From positions 1-64,000 of the forward strand of contig JABDEN010000002.1 in NCBI GenBank assembly GCA_013287025.1: a DNA stretch of 64,000 bases. Direction: 5' to 3'. Position 1 is the stretch's first letter. Each line of letters opens with the position of its first letter. Positions 55,229 through 64,000 of this stretch are shown here, piece by piece. Origin of the DNA: Gammaproteobacteria bacterium. Its GTDB lineage: Bacteria > Pseudomonadota > Gammaproteobacteria > DSM-16500. The notes beneath the pieces are model-generated. The model did no database searches. It saw nothing but the letters and a program-made list of their open reading frames with translations, and was not told the DNA's origin. The position numbers and the translations under genes were made by a program.

Positions 55229-55396
55229 TGTCATGCCAGCATGCTTTTACAGAGGTCTCTACACAAGTCAAAGAACTCGTCGTCCCGCGGCTTGTCCGCG
55301 GGATCCAGAAAGCCTGCAATGCCGCTCTGGATCCCGCGGACAAGCCGCGGGACGACGGTTGTGTAGAGACCTATGATGCTTTTAGCTGGCATGACA
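55229..55396. repeat. Composite inverted repeat: family A nested in a longer repeat
   Basis: Second complete composite copy: outer arms TGTCATGCCAGC...AGGTCTCTACACA and their complement flank a standard family A palindrome at 55278-55357. A short extra segment (AGTCAAAGAACT) lies only on the left. It separates dksA from prmC. Confidence 0.93.
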
Positions 55397-55401
55397 AATT
55401 T

Positions 55402-56202
55402 CTACGGCTTTCTCGCGTATCCCACTCTATCTAGCCGGTTCAAATCCTTTAAAAACGTCATATCAGTATACCCTACTTCTGCAAAAATACTGCGGATTCT
55501 TTCCGCCTGTTGAAAGCCATGCTCTACAAAAAGGTAGCCGCCTGGTTTTAAAAAATTCACTGATTCTTCAATGATCGTTTTGATTGCTTGCAATCCATCA
55601 TTGTCAGAAAAAAGCGCCATCTGTGGCTCGAAATCCGCAACATTTTTTTCCAAAAAAGGGTCATCTTTAGAAACATAAGGCGGATTACTAACAATCACAT
55701 CGAACGTCAAATTGGGTAGCGCATGCAGCCAGTCACCTTGCACAAAATGGATGTTGGTTAAATGTAATCTCTCTGCATTCTTTTTTGCGACGACTAGTGC
55801 TTTATCTGAAAAATCTGTCGCATAAACTTTCCAACCAGGCTTATCGAACGCGAGTGCGAGCGCGATTGCACCAGAACCCGTACCTAAATCAGCAATGGTG
55901 AGATTTTCCTGATTTGCAAAAACAGCTAACACACTTTCAACCAACAATTCTGTTTCGGGTCTTGGAATTAAAACATTTTCATTCACCATTAAATCCAATG
56001 ACCAAAATTCTTTTTTTCCTAGCAAATACGCGAGTGGTTTACCCTTCTCGTATTCGGATGAAAGTTTTTGCCAGTGCGCGTATTGATCGGGAGATAACAC
56101 TAACTCGGGATGCGCATGCAAGTACGCACGCGATACTTGCAATACATGCGCTAAAATCGCATCGTGGCTCCCCATCGTTAAGGCTTCTTTGATGGATAGC
56201 AT
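55402..56202 (-). CDS. prmC: Release-factor glutamine methyltransferase PrmC
   Basis: 266 residues. An N-terminal helical domain is followed by a SAM-binding domain (IADLGTGSGAIALALAFDKP) and the NPPY motif (173-176) that holds the glutamine. PrmC methylates the GGQ glutamine of release factors RF1 and RF2. The gene starts in a TAATG overlap with prfA, its substrate's gene, which is the usual order. The final segment ends in a palindromic repeat region. Confidence 0.96.
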   Translation of the reverse strand: MLSIKEALTMGSHDAILAHVLQVSRAYLHAHPELVLSPDQYAHWQKLSSEYEKGKPLAYLLGKKEFWSLDLMVNENVLIPRPETELLVESVLAVFANQENLTIADLGTGSGAIALALAFDKPGWKVYATDFSDKALVVAKKNAERLHLTNIHFVQGDWLHALPNLTFDVIVSNPPYVSKDDPFLEKNVADFEPQMALFSDNDGLQAIKTIIEESVNFLKPGGYLFVEHGFQQAERIRSIFAEVGYTDMTFLKDLNRLDRVGYARKP

Positions 56203-57287
56203 TACGCCTCTCCCATCGCAGCCAACAAGTCTGCTTGATATTCCTGTTGTAACGCTTTAATAACAGGCGCCAAATCTCCTTCGATAATATCGCTTAATTG
56301 ATATAACGTGAGATTGATTCGATGATCCGTCAATCGTCCTTGCGGAAAATTATAGGTACGAATGCGCTCTGATCGATCGCCGGTACCCACTAAATTACGT
56401 CTCGTTTCCGCTTCTTTTTGTTGTTGTTTATTGCGTTCTTCTGCTAATAATTTTGCTTTGAGGAGTGACATGGCCCGTGCGCGATTTTTATGTTGTGATC
56501 GTTCATCCTGACATTCAACGACGGTGCCAGATGGAATATGTGTAATACGTATTGCAGAATCTGTCTTTTGCACGTGCTGACCACCTGCACCCGATGCACG
56601 AAACGTATCAATACGTAAATCCGCGGGATTGATATCCACATCTTCGATTTCTTCGACTTCTGGCAATACCGCAATGGTACAGGTCGATGTATGAACTCGC
56701 CCTTGTGCCTCTGTCGCAGGCACTCGTTGCACACGATGAACACCCGACTCAAATTTAAATTGAGAATATGCACCTTGTCCCAAAATTCTTGCGGTCACGC
56801 CTTTGTAACCCCCTTGTTCCCCCGAACTTGCGTTGATCAACTCAACTTGAAATCCTTGAGATTCTGCGTAACGCGTATACATTCGATATAAATCGCCGGC
56901 AAAAATAGAAGCTTCATTACCACCTGCCCCCGCGCGAATTTCTAAAAAAATATTGCTTTCATCATGCGGATCTTTCGGAAGTAATAATACTTGTAATTCT
57001 TGCTCTAACTTTTCACTTTCAATTTTATTTTCTGTCAATTCTTGGTTCGCTAAATCTTGCATGTCGACATCTTTTTCGTTTAGCAATTCTTTTGCGGAAA
57101 TCATATTTTGCAAACAAGTTTGGTAACGTCTAAAAACAGAAACGACCGGCCCGAGATGTGCATATTCTTTCGATAATTCACGAAATCGGTTTTGTTGCGA
57201 AATCACTTCCGCATCGGCCAATAATGCACTGACTTCTTCATAACGTTCGTCGAGAGACTCTAATTTTTTTTGGATTGATGGTTTCAT
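56202..57287 (-). CDS. prfA: Peptide chain release factor 1
   Basis: 361 residues, full length. The GGQ motif is at 235-237 (GAGGQHVQK) and the stop-codon reading PAT motif at about 190 ([14 protein letters not shown]), which marks RF1 rather than RF2. It releases peptides at UAA and UAG codons. It overlaps hemA by four bases upstream and prmC downstream, forming the hemA-prfA-prmC operon common in gammaproteobacteria. Confidence 0.98.
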   Translation of the reverse strand: MKPSIQKKLESLDERYEEVSALLADAEVISQQNRFRELSKEYAHLGPVVSVFRRYQTCLQNMISAKELLNEKDVDMQDLANQELTENKIESEKLEQELQVLLLPKDPHDESNIFLEIRAGAGGNEASIFAGDLYRMYTRYAESQGFQVELINASSGEQGGYKGVTARILGQGAYSQFKFESGVHRVQRVPATEAQGRVHTSTCTIAVLPEVEEIEDVDINPADLRIDTFRASGAGGQHVQKTDSAIRITHIPSGTVVECQDERSQHKNRARAMSLLKAKLLAEERNKQQQKEAETRRNLVGTGDRSERIRTYNFPQGRLTDHRINLTLYQLSDIIEGDLAPVIKALQQEYQADLLAAMGEA

Positions 57288-58540
57288 AATATTTCTGATT
57301 CTAATTCCGGGATCGCAAATAATTGTTTTGCAAATTGTAAAATTTCCAAACGTCCTTCAAAACCTGCTTGGCGTAATTGCACACTCGGTGCATGTAATAA
57401 TTTGTTAGTGAGGGCATGTGCGAATAACGTCATGACGTCGATAGGTTCGTCTCCGCGCGCGAGTCGTTTTCTCGCTTTGCTTAATTCCGCTTTCGATAAA
57501 TCTTCCAATTGTTTACGATACGCACGAATCGTTGTTGCAACCATATCTAAGGTTTGCAACCAATGCATAAATTCGAGACTTTTTTGTTGGATGATTTCTT
57601 CTGCTTTTTTAGCTGCATGCTCTCGTCCTTGTAAATTTTGTTGAATAATATTTTTTAAATCATCAATACAAAAAAGGGAAATGTGTTTCATGTCTGCAAT
57701 AGCAGGATCAATATTGCGGGGAACCGAGAGATCCATCATCCATAGCGGCGCGTCACGTGCGGGAACCATCGATGGGGTGAGTATAGGCAAAGCACCGTGG
57801 GTTGCTGAAATAACAATATCCACTTGCGATAATTTTTTCGATAATTGATGCAGTGGAATCGCGTCCACGTTATATTTTTCTGATAACTGCAAAGCATTCG
57901 CAAAGGTTCGATTTGCAATTATCGTTTGGCGAGGCTTTTCGTTTTGTAAATGTTTGAGTAATAAATCAATCGTCGCCCCTGCCCCCAATAACAAAAAACT
58001 GGCTTCATGAAGCGGACGCGTACACATTTTTTTAAGCAAATGGATGGCGGCCGACGAAACCGATACGGGACAACCGCCAATGGCGGTATTAGTACGAATT
58101 TCTTTGGCGATAGCAAAAATTTGTTGAAATAAACGGTTAAAAGTAGGCCCAACCGCCCCTGCCGCTACGCTTTCAGAAAACGCATCTTTCATTTGGCCTA
58201 AAATTTGTGACTCGCCGAGTACCATGGAATCTAACCCACAAGCGACACGCATAATGTGCTGGATGGCCGCGGTATCTTCATGAAAATACATGATATTTTG
58301 TAATACTTCGCGGGGAATATCATGCTGACGACTAAACCAATCGGCAATCTTGACCATATCATCAGTGACGCAATATAGCTCAGACCGATTACAAGTTGAT
58401 AAAATCATTGCATCGACCAGATTTTCTTCTGTCGTAAGATCTTGTAAATAAAGCGATAATTTTTCAGGTGAAAATACTACTTTTTCACGTAATTCGACTG
58501 GCGCAGTTTTGTGGTTAATCCCACAGACCAAAATGGGCAT
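57284..58540 (-). CDS. hemA: Glutamyl-tRNA reductase
   Basis: 418 residues. It makes glutamate-1-semialdehyde, the first dedicated step of C5 heme synthesis; hemB in the same window follows later in the pathway. The nucleophile Cys50 lies in [10 protein letters not shown], with the [15 protein letters not shown] and [12 protein letters not shown] (NADPH site) segments. First gene of hemA-prfA-prmC. The intergenic region on its 5' side (58541-58709) holds the promoter(s) of both this and the divergent coiled-coil gene. Confidence 0.97.
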   Translation of the reverse strand: MPILVCGINHKTAPVELREKVVFSPEKLSLYLQDLTTEENLVDAMILSTCNRSELYCVTDDMVKIADWFSRQHDIPREVLQNIMYFHEDTAAIQHIMRVACGLDSMVLGESQILGQMKDAFSESVAAGAVGPTFNRLFQQIFAIAKEIRTNTAIGGCPVSVSSAAIHLLKKMCTRPLHEASFLLLGAGATIDLLLKHLQNEKPRQTIIANRTFANALQLSEKYNVDAIPLHQLSKKLSQVDIVISATHGALPILTPSMVPARDAPLWMMDLSVPRNIDPAIADMKHISLFCIDDLKNIIQQNLQGREHAAKKAEEIIQQKSLEFMHWLQTLDMVATTIRAYRKQLEDLSKAELSKARKRLARGDEPIDVMTLFAHALTNKLLHAPSVQLRQAGFEGRLEILQFAKQLFAIPELESEIL

Positions 58541-58709
58541 AGAATTATAAGCCTAACTTAAATTAGAGGTATTCTATGTGAAATTCATTGGAAAATCCAA
58601 ATTGAATCACAAAATATGATGAACTTACTAAAAACAACGATATAATGCTCAACATTTGTACTTTTTTTAGGTATAATGCTGAAAATTACGCTATCATGAG
58701 AATGATTAC

Positions 58710-61700
58710 ATGAGATCCTCGAAACAAGCTAAATCCGCGAAATCCGCTCGAAAGGAGAAAAGGGATAATAACAAACAAAATAAAAATAATCTTAAACAAA
58801 ATAAGAATAATCTTACTTTTTCTTTTGATAACTTTAATATGAATTTCTATCACGGTATGTCTTGTCTTGAAAACAATCAAATTGGAGAAGGACTTGCGTA
58901 TTTTGTAAAAGTCTCTGATTTTACATCTTTTGAAAAATGCGAACCCGTATTAAAAGAAATTATTAAACATAACTTACTCACTTACATGCGATCCTACACG
59001 AATCGCATATATCAAAATGATGCGGAACTACAAAAAGTGAATGAAGAATTCAATTTTGTGTTTAGCTATTACGCAAAATTATTCACAGATAATAAGAGTC
59101 TCGCGCAAGCATTGCATATCAAATTCATCTTTAATTATGACGCTCATGGATACGACACCGCTTTAAAGATTGCGGATGGAATGATTGCCTTAGATCAAAA
59201 GCCTGAATATTACCATGCTCGTATTAGTATTCATAATGCAAATGGAGCATATGCATTAGCATTACAAGATGCGAAAACTGCTTTTGGGTTAGCTGGAAAT
59301 GATCAGCAGGATACCTATCAAAAAATCATAAGAAATTTTGAAAAAAAGTCGCAACAATCGGAAAAAGACACGCCTCTTATACATCAAGCTGTCCAGCTAT
59401 TAGCAGAAGAAAAGATTGAGGAGGGAGTTGATCTTATTCAAACTGCGTTACCGCTAACCAGGCGCGATAGAATATCAATCGAAGAAAAATTTGCTGATAG
59501 TATATATTATGATGCCATCGAAAATTTAAGTGATGATCTTACAAATCAGGTGAGAACCTTCGAATTAAAAAATTGTGTTGAGCTTGGGGATAGAATCATA
59601 ATCAAAGCCACGCTTTTATTAACTTTATCAAATATTCCTCGCGATCATGGAAACGCATATTTTTATTTGGGGAAAGTACATTTTAAGAAAGGCGACTTAG
59701 CTCAAGCGCTCGATTTTTTCAAAAAAACGCAGATGATTCGCGACCCTAATGATGAATTAATTAAAGCTACCATTGACTCAGTTCAAGAAAAACTCGCAGA
59801 AATAAATACTTATGCCGCAGAAATAAATCTATTAAATGATAAAAAAATAGAACAGAACACCTCAAAGAAAAAACCAAAAAAGAAGAAAAAAAAGAAAAAT
59901 ACGAAAGATCAATCTCATGAAGCATCTCCTGATGACTCCATAAAAAATGAAATGCTTCAATTAAAAGAAAAATTTGAATGGGTCAGCACATCTCTCATTG
60001 TTGCGATTGATAAAAAAGATATCCAAACATTTGAAGAAAATACGGCGCCTCTTAATAAAATTTTCAATGATGCTACATTGATGAAATGTGAAAATGAATC
60101 TGAAAATAAAAAATTTCATGCTTTTTTTACCTCTCATTTTAACAAATTATTTTCAGAGATTTTTTCAAAAATACAAAAAATAGAAAAGCAAGATGAAGCC
60201 ATTGCAAGCGCGCTATATCAACACTTACTGATACTCAATCCATTAAACACTAATATGCAATCGCAAGTGAATGCTTCGTTGCAAAAATTACAAAAAAAGA
60301 ATCAACAATCCAAAGTAGAAAAAGAAAAGATAATTGAAGCGAATGAAAAAAGACTCGAGGAAAAAAATCAAAGTGAGACCTTATGCAACAATATTAAAAA
60401 GCTGCCGAAAATCTTGCAATTTGATAACGCGAGAGATGAGCTTCGCGCCGCACTCAGACCTGAAGATGATGATGAAATTGATCTCGAAAAAATTGAAACC
60501 ACTTATCAAACCTATAAAAATATAGATCTTCAGACGCTTACAGCAGAACTTAAAAAAGCATTAGAAACCATTAAAAGTAAAGACTTGAGAACAACACTTT
60601 TGTCTGAACAAAAAGAATTGGATTATCGAATACAACAACAAAAAAATATTGAGACACTATATAACCAAATTAAAGATAATCAAGAAAGAGAACGTCAAGC
60701 TCTCATCAAACATGAGATTGATCAATTACAATCGTATTATTTATCTAATAATAACCACATAAAAAAAATCACTGCTCTAAAAACATTATCTTTGCATAAC
60801 AATCCAGATAGTATCAAAGCCGAACTCTTAGTATTACAGAGTGAAATCAAAAACAATGCAGACAGTATTGCTAAAAAAATTAGTACAATCGGCGAAAGCC
60901 TTCAAAAAGACTCCAAAAGTACTAAAAATGAATTCGTAATACAACTTTCAGAATTTAAAAGTTATTTTGACGGAATATTAAAAGACCTCGAGCAAGACAA
61001 AAAAAATTATGTGCAAGATAAAAAAGAAGCCGAACAAAATATTCGAATCATTGAAGAAAAAGAATTACCTCTTAAAAAGCTTTTAACAAAAGCAAAATTA
61101 CTAGGCGAAAGTAAAAATGAGCTGGACTCACTAAAAACGAAAATAGAAAATTTGCAAAAAACATCTGATGAAATTCAAACATTGCATCAATCTCTCAGTG
61201 TTTATCCTTATTTTAAAACACATCTAGCGATCCTCAACACTCACGCTTTATTAAAAAATACCTTGCAGCGTACTCAGCAATTGTTAAGTACCCATGATGC
61301 TTTTGATAAAACAGAAGCCGCCCTCACCCTCGATGAAAAATTTTCACTCATAAAAAAATATCAAGTGACATGGAAGGGAGGAGATGCACAATTTATCGGT
61401 GCGTTACTGTATTCCGATAGCAAAACTGCGGCAAAAGTAAAATTGAAAGATTCAGATCCACTTATCAAGGATGATTCTCCTTCCAGCATTGCAGAGAAAT
61501 TAACGACAGAGGATGATTATAAAATAAATAATCCTCAACCCAAAAACCCTAAGAAAAAGTTTTTTAAAGCGAGCAAACATAATTATGTCCAAGTGACAAA
61601 AACGATTTCTGGCATTAAAGACAATAAACGTTACGAAAAAAAAATTGATTTAACCGTTGGCCATAAAGGAACTTATACCGAACAATTCGTAACTCCTGTT

Positions 61701-62474
61701 GCATCGGGACGACTCATCATCGTTCCATCCGATGTGGAAATGGATGCAAAAAATTACGATATTATTGAATATAAGGATCATCAATTTTGTATTGATAAAA
61801 CCGATAAATTGCATGCTGATTTTAAATTTGCATTTACTCATAAAACTTGTTTAGTTACACGTTATAATAAAGAAATTCATAAAAACCATTCCTATGTTGT
61901 CGTAAAAAGTTATAAAAAAATGGTGGAATGGTTTGGTAAAGAAAATGTCTCGACCAATGCGGAAGATAAATTAGCAGGCAATGGGATAATGACGATTTGT
62001 TACGATAAATATTTAAATGAATTATATCCTAACTTTAGCAAGCAATATCCCAGCAATCCTATTTCTTGCTTTCAAGAAGTGAATTCGTTGGTTATCAATT
62101 ATGGTTTTAAAGATCCGGATATCAAACCATTTTTAAATGCACTTATTCAAGTCCTTATGGAACTAGATTTAAAAGTAATTCCAAAAGTCGTTGAAATTAA
62201 AGATAAAGATCGAGAAAAATTTATCGCAGAAGTTATTTTAAATTTATCTATTTGCTATCCGCTTCCTAAAGACGTACAACATTTTGACTCAGAAAAATTT
62301 AATAACGTTGTGACAGACGCTATTTTAAATAATGTAAAACTTCGCAAGAATCCTTCAAAAACAAGAAGTACGTTAATTGGAGGTTTTGCTGAAACACTTG
62401 GTTTAACCACACCGGAATCCTTAACTACATCTACTTCGGAACAAGAACAACATAGCAAAAAGTTTACAAATTAA
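58710..62474 (+). CDS. 1254-residue coiled-coil/TPR protein of unknown function, possible effector
   Basis: I do not recognise the family. The N-terminal 35 residues are basic and Lys/Asn-rich. TPR-like helices occur near 165-195 (YALALQDAKTAFGLAGND) and 310-345 (AYFYLGKVHFKKGDLAQALD). A poly-Lys stretch (about 387-402) resembles a nuclear-localisation signal, followed by long coiled coils rich in Glu, Lys and Gln (about 410-910). The last 250 residues are a distinct domain with conserved-looking VNSLVINYGFKDPDIKPFLN, repeated in the decayed copy just downstream. No signal peptide or membrane helix. Size, composition and neighbourhood fit a Dot/Icm effector, but this is inference. Confidence 0.72.
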   Translation: MRSSKQAKSAKSARKEKRDNNKQNKNNLKQNKNNLTFSFDNFNMNFYHGMSCLENNQIGEGLAYFVKVSDFTSFEKCEPVLKEIIKHNLLTYMRSYTNRIYQNDAELQKVNEEFNFVFSYYAKLFTDNKSLAQALHIKFIFNYDAHGYDTALKIADGMIALDQKPEYYHARISIHNANGAYALALQDAKTAFGLAGNDQQDTYQKIIRNFEKKSQQSEKDTPLIHQAVQLLAEEKIEEGVDLIQTALPLTRRDRISIEEKFADSIYYDAIENLSDDLTNQVRTFELKNCVELGDRIIIKATLLLTLSNIPRDHGNAYFYLGKVHFKKGDLAQALDFFKKTQMIRDPNDELIKATIDSVQEKLAEINTYAAEINLLNDKKIEQNTSKKKPKKKKKKKNTKDQSHEASPDDSIKNEMLQLKEKFEWVSTSLIVAIDKKDIQTFEENTAPLNKIFNDATLMKCENESENKKFHAFFTSHFNKLFSEIFSKIQKIEKQDEAIASALYQHLLILNPLNTNMQSQVNASLQKLQKKNQQSKVEKEKIIEANEKRLEEKNQSETLCNNIKKLPKILQFDNARDELRAALRPEDDDEIDLEKIETTYQTYKNIDLQTLTAELKKALETIKSKDLRTTLLSEQKELDYRIQQQKNIETLYNQIKDNQERERQALIKHEIDQLQSYYLSNNNHIKKITALKTLSLHNNPDSIKAELLVLQSEIKNNADSIAKKISTIGESLQKDSKSTKNEFVIQLSEFKSYFDGILKDLEQDKKNYVQDKKEAEQNIRIIEEKELPLKKLLTKAKLLGESKNELDSLKTKIENLQKTSDEIQTLHQSLSVYPYFKTHLAILNTHALLKNTLQRTQQLLSTHDAFDKTEAALTLDEKFSLIKKYQVTWKGGDAQFIGALLYSDSKTAAKVKLKDSDPLIKDDSPSSIAEKLTTEDDYKINNPQPKNPKKKFFKASKHNYVQVTKTISGIKDNKRYEKKIDLTVGHKGTYTEQFVTPVASGRLIIVPSDVEMDAKNYDIIEYKDHQFCIDKTDKLHADFKFAFTHKTCLVTRYNKEIHKNHSYVVVKSYKKMVEWFGKENVSTNAEDKLAGNGIMTICYDKYLNELYPNFSKQYPSNPISCFQEVNSLVINYGFKDPDIKPFLNALIQVLMELDLKVIPKVVEIKDKDREKFIAEVILNLSICYPLPKDVQHFDSEKFNNVVTDAILNNVKLRKNPSKTRSTLIGGFAETLGLTTPESLTTSTSEQEQHSKKFTN

Positions 62475-62529
62475 GCAAATTTGATTCATTTTCTAAAACC
62501 AAATATCCATTCATACGAGGCTCTCTGTA

Positions 62530-62951
62530 TTTTCAAAAGAATATGCCATCAATAGAAATGCTTGTTTCCAAGAAGTTAATTCTTTGGTGATAAATTATGG
62601 ATTTGATGATCCTGATATTCAACCCTACCTCAGAACCTTAATTCAAGTCATGATGGAAAAAGAAGTTAAAATTGCTGATCAAGTTTGTAAATACAAAGAT
62701 AAGGAAAATTTTATTGAAGAAGTCATCACAAATTTAAATCAATTATTTCCAACACCTCCAACAACTGATTTTTTTGCGGCGAAAAATCTTATGAATCAAT
62801 CACTAATGCCATTTTTAATTGTGTACATGCAAGAAAAGTTGCTCCACCTAAGTCTAAGTATCCCAAGCATTCTGTATTGTCATTGAGAAAAACGGCGGTT
62901 CCATTTGTACCGAGTGGAAGTGGGGAATTTAAACCGTTGTCGAAGCCGTGA
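62530..62951 (+). pseudogene. Decayed partial copy of the C-terminal domain of the 58710 gene
   Basis: Translation in one frame gives FSKEYAINRNACFQEVNSL, INYGFDDPDIQPYLRTLIQV and FIEEVITNLNQLFP, clearly similar to the end of the preceding gene. At an A5 run (62782-62786) the similarity passes to another frame (EKSYESITNAIFNCVHARKV) and continues to a stop at 62951. There is no N-terminal part, so it is a fragment left by duplication or recombination. A 100-codon stretch from 62584 stays open but lacks the conserved end. Confidence 0.75.
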
Positions 62952-62971
62952 TGGACATTGCCTAATCCTCT

Positions 62972-63002
62972 CGTCGTCCCGCGGCTTGTCCGCGGGACGA
63001 CG
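62972..63002. repeat. Minimal 31-bp form of the family A palindrome
   Basis: CGTCGTCCCGCGG-CTTGT-CCGCGGGACGACG: the outer part of one arm paired directly with the outer part of the other, without the GGATCCAG part and loop. It may be a deletion product or the ancestral core. It lies between the pseudogene and pth. Confidence 0.85.
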
Positions 63003-63020
63003 AATAACTCTAGAAACAAT

Positions 63021-63599
63021 TTATAAAGTATGCAACCGCATCATCGCTTTTTGAAACTGCCCATCTAACAGTAAAGAGACTTCCGGATAAGCTTTCTCCA
63101 AAGCCAAATCTATTTTTTGACGATCACTTTTGCTCGGCGGTTGCAAAACATAATTGATGACTTCCTTGCGCATACCTGGATGACCAACGCCAATGCGTAA
63201 GCGGTAAATTTTTTTAGATCCAAACTGTTCAATAATGTCAGACAAACCATTATGCCCACCCGCACCCCCATCAAATTTCAGCCGAATATCACCGACAGGA
63301 AGATCGATATCGTCATGCGCAATGAGGATATTTTCTGTCGGAATTTTATAAAAATTAGCGACCGACTGGACTGAACGCCCACTACAATTCATATAAGTCG
63401 TCGGAATGAGTAAATGATACTCTTGTTGATTTTCGCGGATAAACGCATGGAATCCGTGGAATTTTTTTTCTGGTTTTAAGCTCACATTGGCAAGGCGGGC
63501 CAGTTCTTCAATAAACCAAGCCCCCGCATTGTGGCGGGTATTGTCATATTCGGGCCCTGGGTTTCCTAGCCCGACGAAAAGTTGAATTCCGGATGGCAT
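63021..63599 (-). CDS. pth: Peptidyl-tRNA hydrolase
   Basis: 192 residues. Frees peptides from peptidyl-tRNA that dropped off ribosomes. Motifs: LFVGLGNPGPEYDNTRHNAG with catalytic His23, YMNCSGRSVQ, HDDIDLPVGDIRLK with the conserved Asp, and GGHNGLSDI. I chose the ATG at 63599, where the family begins; the frame is open upstream through a palindromic repeat. It follows rplY on the same strand, the usual pairing. Confidence 0.97.
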   Translation of the reverse strand: MPSGIQLFVGLGNPGPEYDNTRHNAGAWFIEELARLANVSLKPEKKFHGFHAFIRENQQEYHLLIPTTYMNCSGRSVQSVANFYKIPTENILIAHDDIDLPVGDIRLKFDGGAGGHNGLSDIIEQFGSKKIYRLRIGVGHPGMRKEVINYVLQPPSKSDRQKIDLALEKAYPEVSLLLDGQFQKAMMRLHTL

Positions 63600-63647
63600 G
63601 ATATTTAATCCATGTAACATTCTCAACCGCCGCATCGCCACCAACCT

Positions 63648-63728
63648 CGTCGTCCCGCGGCTTGTCCGCGGGATCCAGAAATACATTGTCGCTGCACCTG
63701 GATCCCGCGGACAAGCCGCGGGACGACG
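63648..63728. repeat. Palindromic repeat, family A, between rplY and pth
   Basis: Standard perfect 31-base arms around loop AAATACATTGTCGCTGCAC. It lies in the intercistronic gap of the rplY-pth unit. Confidence 0.95.
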
Positions 63729-63740
63729 GTTATGGGTAAA

Positions 63741-64000
63741 TTATTCCTTATTCTCACCCTCAGCAGCAGCTGGCTTTTCTTCACCTTCGAGAGCTGCGCC
63801 TTCGGCAGGTGCTTCACCACCTTCTTCAGCAGCCACCACCGGCACTTCTTCTTCAATGACTCTTGGTACATGAAGCGAAATAACTGGCGCATCACGGCCT
63901 TCAGTGCCTTGTGCAAAGGCAGTTAATTCAACGCCTTTAGGCAAGGTTAATTGGCTCAAATGGATAACATCATCTAACTCCATTCCACTGGCATCAACTT
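63741..64000 (-). CDS. rplY: 50S ribosomal protein L25/Ctc, C-terminal part (cut by window end)
   Basis: The frame is open to the window edge; the visible 86 codons contain the Ctc-type C-terminal domain (DVIHLSQLTLPKGVELTAFA, SLHVPRVIEEEVP) and an acidic, Ala/Glu-rich tail. L25 binds 5S rRNA in the large subunit. The long C-terminal domain shows it is the TL5/Ctc-type, not the short E. coli form. Its downstream neighbour pth agrees with the usual gene order. The N-terminal L25 domain lies outside. Confidence 0.92.
   Translation of the reverse strand, partial: VDASGMELDDVIHLSQLTLPKGVELTAFAQGTEGRDAPVISLHVPRVIEEEVPVVAAEEGGEAPAEGAALEGEEKPAAAEGENKE

Noticed and set aside
58541..58709. Two TATAATGCT repeats upstream of the coiled-coil gene as a regulatory tandem
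   Set aside because: Both look like -10 boxes, but neither has a good -35 partner at normal distance; in AT-rich DNA this is weak evidence, so no promoter is called.
62584..62886. A separate 100-residue gene downstream of the large coiled-coil protein
   Set aside because: Similarity to the preceding gene starts before its ATG and continues in another frame after an A5 run, so it is a decayed fragment and not a new gene.

Overview
The window looks like a chromosomal piece of an AT-rich, host-associated gammaproteobacterium of the order Legionellales (Legionella/Coxiella relatives). The main reason is a large block of Dot/Icm type IVB secretion genes in the Legionella order (icmP, icmO, icmN, icmM, three icmL-like genes, icmK, icmE, icmG, icmC, icmD, icmJ, icmB), with icmH/dotU and icmF nearby. 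Ankyrin and coiled-coil proteins resembling Dot/Icm effectors, a PagP/Rcp-type lipid A acyltransferase and split type II secretion (gsp) clusters agree with this. I cannot fix the genus. I saw no rRNA, tRNA or CRISPR array.

Layout. 1-3.9 kb: end of a gsp operon (I, J, K, L, M), with gspL broken by an A-tract frameshift, then peptide deformylase. 4-7.8 kb: two tandem ankyrin proteins and a glycine-rich membrane protein, all on the minus strand. 8-14.8 kb: a minus-strand polyamine/NAD block (NAD synthetase, a deoxyhypusine-synthase-like enzyme, arginine decarboxylase, agmatine deiminase, N-carbamoylputrescine amidase). 15-23.1 kb: two glycosyltransferase-like proteins, a nucleotide-sugar dehydrogenase and a GDP-mannose 3,5-epimerase-like enzyme, with an 857-residue major-vault-protein-like protein among them. 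23.1-29.3 kb: Sel1 lipoprotein, gspC, hemB, rsmJ, dedA, accB-accC, fis. 29.3-33.5 kb: icmH/dotU-icmF. 33.7-37.7 kb: an amino-acid permease, an IS607-type element with a gutted recombinase and an apparently intact TnpB, and a VapBC-type toxin-antitoxin pair whose toxin reads into the element. 37.7-54.6 kb: the dot/icm block on the minus strand, with pagP inserted on the plus strand. 54.7-64 kb: dksA, hemA-prfA-prmC, a 1254-residue coiled-coil protein with a decayed partial copy, pth and the end of rplY.

The genome carries many short palindromic repeats. One family (about 80 bp, 31-bp arms, roughly 18-nt loop) occurs twelve times here, once in a minimal 31-bp form. Its arms vary together between copies, loops occur in both orientations, and two copies sit inside a second, longer inverted repeat. 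Copies divide the dot/icm cluster into blocks.

The strongest candidate for something undescribed is the vault-like gene at 16.8-19.4 kb: six roughly 60-residue repeats, an SPFH-like shoulder and a long alpha-helical cap region in the order seen in eukaryotic major vault protein, preceded by a possible PmrA-type direct repeat. Both the PmrA reading and any effector role are inferences.
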